In this document: positions 45,406 to 53,300 of the stretch, piece after piece
Position numbering within the stretch: the first letter of the stretch is position 1
Layout: every line of letters starts with the position of its first letter
From: Pseudomonas paraeruginosa PA7
Lineage (GTDB): Bacteria; Pseudomonadota; Gammaproteobacteria; Pseudomonadales; Pseudomonadaceae
Length of the DNA stretch: 64,000 bases
Assembly: GCF_000017205.1 (NCBI RefSeq)
Contig: NC_009656.1
Coordinates: 4,716,001 to 4,780,000 of the forward strand
Reading direction: 5' to 3'
Position numbers and translations under genes: made by a program
Notes under the pieces: generated by a model
The model's input: only the letters and a program-made list of their open reading frames with translations
Databases searched by the model: none
What the model was told of the DNA's origin: nothing

Positions 45406-47604
45406 GTGCCCCGCGCCACCCGGAAAGGTCTCCCCCTGGTTCCACCGGCTCCCCTCGCGTTCATTCCCAGCCCCGACGAATTGCGCCGCGCCCTGCTCGA
45501 ATGGGCGCGCAGCGACGGCGTGGCCTGGGTCTTCGTGTTCAAGGCCCTGCTCACCGCCAGCCTCGCCCTGTGGCTGGCCTACCGCCTGGAGCTGCCGCAG
45601 CCGAGCACGGTGCTGGTGACGGTTTTCATCGTCATGCAGACGCAGAGCGGGCAGGTCCTGGCCAAGAGTTTCTACCGCATCGTCGGGACCCTGATCGGCC
45701 TCAGCGTGATGGTCACCCTGATCGCCCTGTTCGCCCAGGAGCGCGTGCTGTTCCTCGCCAGCCTGGCGCTCTGGGTCGGCCTGTGCACCGCCGGCGCCGC
45801 GCGTTACCGCGATTTCCGCGGCTACGCCTGCGTACTCGCCGGCTATACCGCGACCATGATCGGGATTCCCGCCACCGCGCATCCGGAAGGCGCCTTCATG
45901 GCGGCGCTGTGGCGGGTCCTGGAAATCTCCCTAGGGATCCTCTGCACCGGCACCGTCAGCGCCATCTTCCTGCCCCAGACCAGCGGCGCCGCCCTGCGCA
46001 CTACGCTCTACGGGCGCCTGCGCGACTTCGCCGGGTTCGCCGCCGAAGGCCTGCAGGGCAGCCTCGACGGCGAGCGCTTCGGCGAGCTCAGTGCGCGCTT
46101 CGTCGCCCAGTCCGTGGGCCTGGAGAACCTGCGCAGCGCCACTACTTTCGAAGATCCGCACATGCGCCTGCGCAGCGGCCGGCTGATTCGCCTGAACAAC
46201 GAATTCATGGTCATGACCAGTCGCTTCCACGGCCTCCACCGCCTGCTCGAACGCCTGCGCGGGCGCGGCGCGCAGAATGCCCTGGAGGTCCTGGCGCCAT
46301 GCCTGGCGGAGCTAGCCGGGCTGCTCGCGCCGATTCGCGAACGGCTGCCCACCGACGCCGATGCCGCCCGGCTCGCCGAGCGCATCGAGGCCTACAAGCC
46401 GGAACTGATGCAGAACATCCGCCAGGCCCGCCAGCGCCTGCTGGAACAGCGTCCCGGCGAGAACGACCTGCTGGATTTCAACACCGCCGCCGAACTGGCC
46501 TTCCGTTTCACCGACGACCTGCACAACTACGCCCTGACCCACGCCTCCCTGGCCGAGCACCACCATGCCCGCGAGCAGTGGAAGGAAAGCTTCGTCGCCC
46601 GCGCCAACCCGGTCGCCGCGCTGGTCGCCGGAGCGCGCAGCGCGCTGATGATCGGCCTGCTCGGGACCTTCTGGATCCAGACCTCCTGGCCCCACGGCGG
46701 CACCTTCGCCCTCACCGCGGTACTGATCTCGGCGCTCTCCTCGACCTCGCCGAATCCCGGCCGGTTGTCGCTGCAACTCACCCTCGGGACCCTCGCCGGA
46801 GCCTGCACCGGGCTGTTCGTGCTGCTCTACCTGCTACCCCACGTGGACGGTTTCCCGATGCTGCTCTGCTGCCTGCTGCCGGTCTTCGCGGTCGGCGCCC
46901 TGCTGCTCTGGCGGCCGCAGTGGAACGGCTACGGCGTCGGCCTGCTGGTGTGGTTCTGCTTCGCCTCGCTGCCGGCCAACATGGCGCGCTACGACGCCCT
47001 GGCGTTCTTCAACGAATACCTGGCGCTAGTCTTGTCGATGGTCCTCGCCACGGTCGCCGCCATGGTGATCCTGCCGCCGAACCGGCCGTGGATGTGGAAG
47101 CGCCTGGAGCACGACCTGCGCGAGCGGGTGGTGTTCGCCATCAGCGGCAAGAGCAAGGGCCTGGTCTCCGGTTTCGAAAGCGGCACCCGCGACCTGCTGA
47201 ACCAGGCCTACACCTTCTCCGCCGGCCGCCCGGACGTGCAGCGCCGGTTGCTGGGCTGGATGTTCCTGGTGCTGGAGGTCGGCCAGGCGATCATCGAGCT
47301 GCGCCTGGAACAGCAGCGCCTGCCCCAGGAACCCTGCTACGCCGAACGCACGGCCTGGCGCCGGGCGATCCGCCTGATGGGACGCGCGCTGATCCGGCTG
47401 TTCCTGCAACCCGGCCCGAGCAACCGCCAGCGCGCCCTGCACGCGGTGGAGCAGGCGATCATGGCGGTCCGCGCGGCGCCGGAACCGCGCGCGCCGCAGT
47501 TCGACACCTCGCCGCTGCGCCGGGTACTCAGCTACCTGCATTTCATCCGCAGTTCGCTGCTCGATCCGCAGTCGCCGCTGGCCACGACCGGCAGTGCCGG
47601 ATAG
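45406..47604 (+). CDS. FUSC-family inner-membrane protein (AaeB/YccS-like)
   Basis: 732 residues from GTG 45406. Two blocks of about five to six membrane segments (~residues 40-185 and ~420-560) are separated and followed by soluble helical domains, the FUSC/aromatic acid exporter layout. Related proteins export aromatic carboxylic acids or act in envelope stress. No periplasmic adaptor gene lies beside it, so it may work alone or with a distant partner. Preceded by a divergent LysR gene. PAO1 equivalent PA0875. Confidence 0.85.
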   Translation: MPRATRKGLPLVPPAPLAFIPSPDELRRALLEWARSDGVAWVFVFKALLTASLALWLAYRLELPQPSTVLVTVFIVMQTQSGQVLAKSFYRIVGTLIGLSVMVTLIALFAQERVLFLASLALWVGLCTAGAARYRDFRGYACVLAGYTATMIGIPATAHPEGAFMAALWRVLEISLGILCTGTVSAIFLPQTSGAALRTTLYGRLRDFAGFAAEGLQGSLDGERFGELSARFVAQSVGLENLRSATTFEDPHMRLRSGRLIRLNNEFMVMTSRFHGLHRLLERLRGRGAQNALEVLAPCLAELAGLLAPIRERLPTDADAARLAERIEAYKPELMQNIRQARQRLLEQRPGENDLLDFNTAAELAFRFTDDLHNYALTHASLAEHHHAREQWKESFVARANPVAALVAGARSALMIGLLGTFWIQTSWPHGGTFALTAVLISALSSTSPNPGRLSLQLTLGTLAGACTGLFVLLYLLPHVDGFPMLLCCLLPVFAVGALLLWRPQWNGYGVGLLVWFCFASLPANMARYDALAFFNEYLALVLSMVLATVAAMVILPPNRPWMWKRLEHDLRERVVFAISGKSKGLVSGFESGTRDLLNQAYTFSAGRPDVQRRLLGWMFLVLEVGQAIIELRLEQQRLPQEPCYAERTAWRRAIRLMGRALIRLFLQPGPSNRQRALHAVEQAIMAVRAAPEPRAPQFDTSPLRRVLSYLHFIRSSLLDPQSPLATTGSAG

Positions 47605-47860
47605 CGCGCCTGCGGCGCCCCAACAGGTCATTGTTACCAATCCGTACAAGGTTCTTGTCTTGACCGTGTCTATATGTCGCAGCATCACCGAATTTATAAT
47701 TAACCCAACAGCCAAAGTTCACTTCCGTTGAACTTAGACTTCGCAACTTGATTGCAGACTTCAATTATCCAGCCTTGTTTATCGAGTTGCACCGGAGACC
47801 TGTCCGCCTGTCTTCCGACGGCAGATCGCACTCACTCAGAAACCACTCAGGTAACCAGTA

Positions 47861-48127
47861 ATGAAGGCTTTCGCCCTGATCGCCCTGTTCGCCTGCTCGC
47901 CGCTGGTGATGGCGGCTGGCACCCAGGAACAACCTGCCAGCCAGCAGGAAGGCACTGTCGAGGAATATGCCTACGGCATGCATCTCGATGTCGCTCGCGT
48001 CATATCTTCCACCGATACTTCGGAGGCCTGCGGCATCGTTCCCGCACGCATGACCTACGAAGATTCCAAAGGCCGGAAACATACCGTGGAGTATCAGGTC
48101 TGGGGCAACGGCTGCAGCGGCGGCTAG
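47861..48127 (+). CDS. DUF2790 family small secreted protein
   Basis: 88 residues. Signal peptide MKAFALIALFACSPLVMAA, then a short mature protein with YAYGMHLDVARVIS and two cysteines (EACGIVPARMTY, GNGCSG) that could form a disulfide. DUF2790 proteins are numerous in Pseudomonas, often induced by metal or host conditions, and have no defined function. This gene is the PA0874 equivalent and marks the left junction of the exlBA region. Confidence 0.82.
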   Translation: MKAFALIALFACSPLVMAAGTQEQPASQQEGTVEEYAYGMHLDVARVISSTDTSEACGIVPARMTYEDSKGRKHTVEYQVWGNGCSGG

Positions 48128-48328
48128 AGCTCGTCCGGCCCTTGGGCCGCTCTCCGAAGGATCGCGCCACGATGGGCAACCCGCCCCTCCGGCGCGATCA
48201 TTGTGTACCCGACGACGACAATCCGCTTTCCGGCCAGCCAGGCCGCATACCCCTCCCTTCCCTTCCTTACCCTCTGCGCTACCCAGTCGAATCAGGCCTT
48301 CACGCCAGTCGCGACACGCCAAACTTTC

Positions 48329-48342
48329 GTGAATCAGTTCAC
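48329..48342 (+). promoter_or_regulatory. Vfr (CRP-type) binding site upstream of exlBA
   Basis: GTGA-N6-TCAC is a perfect dyad. In context (CGTGAATCAGTTCACA) it fits the Vfr consensus TGNGAWNYAGWTCACA at all but the first base. Vfr with cAMP is the known activator of exlBA, and this is the obvious site, ~180 bases before exlB. Confidence 0.8.
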
Positions 48343-48427
48343 AGGCGTTTCTTCGTCCAGTCAGCAACCGGTCAATTTCTTTACTCGGATGTAACAAACG
48401 GGTGAGGTCTGCGACTAATCTACACAA

Positions 48428-48459
48428 GACACAAAGTTTACATAACAACACTTTGTGTC
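48428..48459. repeat. Perfect 9-bp inverted repeat in the exlB leader
   Basis: GACACAAAG and CTTTGTGTC separated by 14 AT-rich bases. It ends 61 bases before the exlB start. It may be an operator (arm centres 23 bp apart, about two helical turns) or an RNA stem-loop in the 5' untranslated region. Confidence 0.7.
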
Positions 48460-48520
48460 AAAGCTGTCGCTGAAACGTCCACGTCCTGCCCGTGGGCGCC
48501 TGATACATGAAGGATGCCGC

Positions 48521-50233
48521 GTGCCGTACCGCTCTACCGAATCATCGCCCCGCCGCCCGTTCTGCCGAGCCCTGCTGCTGGGCCTGCTCGGCGCCTCGCC
48601 CGTCTTCGCCGCCGATCCGGGGCAACCCGGGCAGGAAGCCCTGCGCCAACACCAGCAGCAACAACTGGAACTGCAACGCATGCAGCTGGAGGAACGCCAA
48701 CGCCAATTGCAGCGCGGCAATTTCGGCGGCTCGACGGCCCCGGCGCCGGCATCGCCGCCCATCGCAGACCACGACTGCTGGCCCCTGAGCGGCACGCGGA
48801 TCGGCGGCGTCACCCTGCTCAGCCGGGAGCGCCTGGACCGCACGCTCGGCCCGCTGATCGGCGAATGCATGGGACCCGGCCAGATCAACCGCCTGCTGGC
48901 AGCGATCACCCGGCTCTATGTCGATGCCGGCTACGTCGCCGCCCGCCCCTATCTGGCCAATCCCCCGGAGGCCGGGCAGAGCCTGGATATCCTGGTCGAC
49001 GAAGGCTACGTCGAGTCCATCGAACTGGACGACCAGAGCCTGCCGGTATCGCTGCGCGGCGCCTTCCCCGGCGTGCTCGGCAAGCCGTTGAACCTGCGCG
49101 ACCTGGAGCAGGGCCTGGACCAGTTGAACCGCCTGCGCTCGGTCGATCTCGCCGCCGACATCGCCCCGGGCAGCCAGCCCGGCGCCTCGCGGATCCTCCT
49201 GCGCAAACGCGGCGGCGCCGCGCGCTGGAGCCTCGGCCTGGGCCTGGACAACCTCGGCAGCCTGGCCACCGGACGCGATCGCGGCAACCTCAGCCTGGGC
49301 CTGGACAGCCCGCTGGAACTCAACGACTCGCTGTTGCTGAGCGCCAGCGACACGCTGAATCGCGACCGACGCTACAGCCGCAGCAGCAGCCTGTACTACG
49401 CGATTCCCTATGGCTACTGGACCTACAGCCTGTTCGCCAGCCACGCCGAATTCCGCTCGCCGCTGCGCACCGGCCGGCAGACCTTCTACCAGACCGGCGC
49501 GACCGATCTCTTCAGCCTGCGCGCCGACCGCGTGCTCTGGCGCGGCCAGCGTCACCAGTTGAGCGCCAACCTGCAACTGGCGCGCAAGGATGTCGACAGC
49601 TACCTCGGTGGCATCCGCCTGACCAACCAGAGCCCGCGGCTGAGCGTCGTCGAAGCCGGCCTCAACCTGTTCTGGCTGGACAGCGCGGTCTGGAGTCTCG
49701 ACCTCGGCTACGCCCGTGGCCTGAGCGCCCTCGGCGCCGACCGCGATCGCGCGGGGCGGGCCGACAACTACCCCCGGGCGCAATTCGACAAGTACCGCCT
49801 CGGCCTCAATCAATGGCGCAACGGCCAGCTCGCCGGCCAGGCCTGGCAGTGGCAGAGCCAACTCACGGCGCAGTACAGCGCCGACCCGCTGCCAGCCATC
49901 GAGCAGCTGCTGGCCACCGACGACTCCGCGGTGCGCGGCTTCCGCCGCAACAGCGTCTCCGGCGCGATTGGCGCGATATGGCGCAACACCCTGCGCCTGC
50001 CGCTGCGCAGCGACCTGCCGGTGCAGGTCACTCCGCGCCTGGGCCTGGACCACGGCTGGGTCAAGCTCTACCACGGCGCCCCCGGCCAGTACCTGAGCGG
50101 TGCCAGCGCCGGCCTCAACCTGAGCTGGAAGCAGGTCCAGCTCGACCTCGACTACCAGCGCAGCCTCTCCGCGCCGTCCGCCTTCCGCCACGAGCCGGAG
50201 AGCTGGCTGCTGCGCCTGAGCCTGCAGATCTGA
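48521..50233 (+). CDS. exlB: ExlB, outer-membrane TpsB transporter of exolysin
   Basis: Outer-membrane pore that secretes ExlA by the two-partner route. 570 residues from GTG 48521, with GAAGGA six bases upstream and a signal peptide (FCRALLLGLLGASPVFA) directly after. In-frame GTG 48455 would add 22 residues and lacks a ribosome-binding site. Layout: a Gln-rich plug helix (~35-70), two POTRA domains (~85-240), and a 16-strand barrel with the loop-6 motif VRGF at residues 471-474. 89 bases separate it from exlA. Not present at this locus in PAO1 as I recall it. Confidence 0.93.
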   Translation: MPYRSTESSPRRPFCRALLLGLLGASPVFAADPGQPGQEALRQHQQQQLELQRMQLEERQRQLQRGNFGGSTAPAPASPPIADHDCWPLSGTRIGGVTLLSRERLDRTLGPLIGECMGPGQINRLLAAITRLYVDAGYVAARPYLANPPEAGQSLDILVDEGYVESIELDDQSLPVSLRGAFPGVLGKPLNLRDLEQGLDQLNRLRSVDLAADIAPGSQPGASRILLRKRGGAARWSLGLGLDNLGSLATGRDRGNLSLGLDSPLELNDSLLLSASDTLNRDRRYSRSSSLYYAIPYGYWTYSLFASHAEFRSPLRTGRQTFYQTGATDLFSLRADRVLWRGQRHQLSANLQLARKDVDSYLGGIRLTNQSPRLSVVEAGLNLFWLDSAVWSLDLGYARGLSALGADRDRAGRADNYPRAQFDKYRLGLNQWRNGQLAGQAWQWQSQLTAQYSADPLPAIEQLLATDDSAVRGFRRNSVSGAIGAIWRNTLRLPLRSDLPVQVTPRLGLDHGWVKLYHGAPGQYLSGASAGLNLSWKQVQLDLDYQRSLSAPSAFRHEPESWLLRLSLQI

Positions 50234-50322
50234 AGCCTGATCAGCCGCTGACCTGAGCGCGACAGCAGCGGCGACCACCAACCACGCGCAACGTTACAGC
50301 CAACCTGAACGAAGAGGTTCTC

Positions 50323-53300
50323 ATGCATAGAGACAATCCTGTCTTCCACCTCTCCCCCCGGGGAAAACTCCGTTGCCTGATCGCCGGCCTGCTGCTGGCG
50401 CCCCACCTGCCCCAGGCTTTCGCCGGCGGGCTGGAGGCGGCCGGCGGGCCGGGCGGCACGCCGCAACTGCTCAACCAGGGCGGCGTGCCCATCGTCAATA
50501 TCGTCGCGCCGAACGCCGCCGGCCTGTCGCACAACCAGTTCCTCGACTACAACGTCGACCGCCAGGGCCTGGTCCTCAACAATGCGCTGCAAGCCGGCGC
50601 CTCGCAGCTCGCCGGACAACTGGCGGCCAACCCGCAGCTGCGCGGCGACGCCGCCAGTGCCATCCTCAACGAAGTGATCAGCCGCAACGCCTCGGCGATC
50701 AACGGCCCGCAGGAAATCTTCGGCCAGGCCGCCGACTACATCCTGGCCAACCCCAACGGCATCTCGGTGAACGGCGGCAGCTTCATCAACACGCCCCATG
50801 CCAGCCTGCTGGTCGGCCGTCCGGAACTGGCCGACGGCAAGCTGCAGGCGCTGAACACCAACGACGCCGTCGGCGCCCTGCAGATCCAGGGCCAGGGCCT
50901 GAGCAACCGGGATGGCAGCATCGCCCTGCTGGCGCCGCGAGTCGACAGCCAAGGCAAGATCGAGGCGTCGGCCGAGCTCGACCTGACCGTCGGTCGCAAC
51001 CGCATCGACTACCCGAGCGGCAAGGTCGAGCGCGACCCGTCCGGCGACGTCCGTCCGGGCGAGCGGCGCATCGACGCCAGCCTGTTCGGCGCCATGCAGG
51101 CCGGACGCATCAACATCCTCAGCACCGCCGAGGGCGCCGGCGTGCGCGTCGGCCCGGTCGGGATCGACGGCAGGGACGGCGTCGACCTGCGCTCCGCCGG
51201 CGACCTGTCGATCAGCGGCCAGGCGCTTCCCGACAACAGCCTGAACGCCTTGCGCGCGGCGATCCGCAGCGACAGCGGCAACGTCGGCCTGCATGCCCGC
51301 GGCGACCTGAGCCTGGCCGCCGCCGACGTCAGCGGCGGCAGGGTCGACCTCAAGTCCGGGCGCAACCTGACCCTGGGCAGCGTGGAAAGCCGCAACCTGC
51401 GGGAAAGCCGCGAGCGCTGGAGCAACAGCACCATCGGCATCACCTGGGAAACCTACGACCGCACGCGTACCGTCACCGATTCGAAGCAGCACGGCAGCCG
51501 GATCGATGCCCGCGCCGACGCGAGCCTGGCCGCGCGGGGCGACAGCGAACTGAGGGCGGCGACGGTCAAGGCCGGCGCTACCCTGAAAGTCTCCAGCGGC
51601 GGCGATACCCGTCTTCTCGCCGCCACCGAGACCCGCACCGAACGCGACCAGGGCGCGCACCGCAAGCACCTGTGGAAAGCCAACTGGGACAAGGGCAGCA
51701 GCGAGCAACGCAGCGTGGCCAGCAGCCTCGAAGGCGCGCGGGTCGAACTCGGCGGCGGCCGGCGCCTGAATCTGGAAGGCGCCGACGTGGCCAGCCGCGG
51801 CGACCTCGACCTGCAAGCCAAGAGCGTCGACATCGGCAGCGCCAGCCGCAGCCACAGCAGCCGCGACAACAGCTACTCCGGCGACCTGGTCGGCGGCAGC
51901 TTCTTCGGCAGCCACGGCGATGGCGACAGCGGCAAGACCCTGCAACAGGGCAGCCGGGTCAAGGCCGACGGCGCACTGACGGTGACCGCCGATGCGGTCG
52001 AGGTGCGCGGCAGCCAGGTACGCGGCGCGCGCAAGGCCGAGGTAGTCAGCGGGAAAGGCTCGCTGCGCATCGACGGCGTGGAGGAAACCGCCCACAGCAA
52101 CAGCTACAGCAAGGACAGCAAGTTCTTCGGCATCGCCAAGGACGAGAGTCGCCAGCGCAGCAAGGACAGCAGCAACCGCGCCAGCGAAGTACGCTCGGAC
52201 AGCAACCTGACCCTGCGCAGCGCCGCCGACATCGCCATTCGCGGCTCCCGGGTCGAGGCTGGCGGCGCCCTCGCCGCCGAGGCCAAGGGCAACCTGGAGA
52301 TAGCCTCGGCGCAGGAGCGCCACGACGGCAACGACAGCCGCCACACCCGCGGCTTCGACGCCTATGCCGGCGAGCAGACCCCAGGCAGCCGCCAATACCG
52401 CGCCGGGGTGCGCTACCAGGACCAGCGGACCAGCGTCCGCCGCGAGGAAACCCGCAACAGCGGCTCCAGCCTGGGCGGCGCCTCCCTGGCCGTGAAGGCC
52501 GGCGGCGATCTCACCGTGAAGGGGGCCGAGCTGAAGGCCAGCGCGGGCGACGCCAGCCTCTCCGGGAAGAACGTCGCCCTGCTCGCCGAGCAGGACAGCA
52601 AGACCCGCAGCAGCGAACAGACCACCACCGGCGGCGGCTTCTACTATACCGGCGGCCTGGACCGTGCCGGCAGCGGTATCGAAGTCGGCCACCAGCGGAT
52701 CGACGAGAACGACGCCGAAAGCCATGCGCGCACCAGCCAGGTGAACGCGACGGGCAATCTCAGGATCGACGCCGCCCAGGGCAGCCTGACGACGCAGGGC
52801 GCGCGCCTGGAGGCCGGCGACAGCCTGGCGGTCGCCGCCGGCACGGTCGACAACCAGGCCGCCCGCGACAGCCAGAGCAGCCAGCGCCACGACAGCGGCT
52901 GGAGCGGCGACATCGGCGCCAACCTCGAGTACCGCGGCATCGCCCGGCCGATCGAGAAGGCGGTCGAAGGCGTCGCCCAGCGCAAGGTCCACCAGCCCGG
53001 CCTGCTCGACAACCTGGAGCAGCCGAACGTCGGCGTCGACCTCGAGATCAGCCACCGCGACAGCCGCGGCGAGCAACAGGCGAGCCAGGCGCAGGTCAGC
53101 AGCTTCGCGGGCGGCCAGGTCGAACTGAAGGTCGGCGACGCCCTGCGGGACGAGGGCACCCGTTACCAGGCTCGCAGCGGAGGCCTCCTCATCGACGCCG
53201 CCAGGCATGACGCCAGGGCGGCGGAGAACACCTCCGGCAGCCATGAGCAGAGCCTCGACGCCAAGGTCGGCGGGCGCCTCTACACCACCACCGGCCAGGA

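Larger units (their letters stand above)
48128..48520. other. 393-base region upstream of exlB: promoter and leader
   Basis: No gene. It contains a weak stem ATCGCGCC / GGCGCGAT with a long loop (48163-48201) after the DUF2790 gene, a strong Vfr-type dyad (48329-48342) and a 9-bp inverted repeat (48428-48459). I could not fix a -10 with confidence: TAACAA (48392-48397) is the best of several weak candidates. Confidence 0.6.

Noticed and set aside
48455-48520. Longer ExlB start at GTG 48455
   Set aside because: It lies inside the inverted repeat, lacks a Shine-Dalgarno, and would bury the signal peptide; GTG 48521 has GAAGGA at proper spacing.
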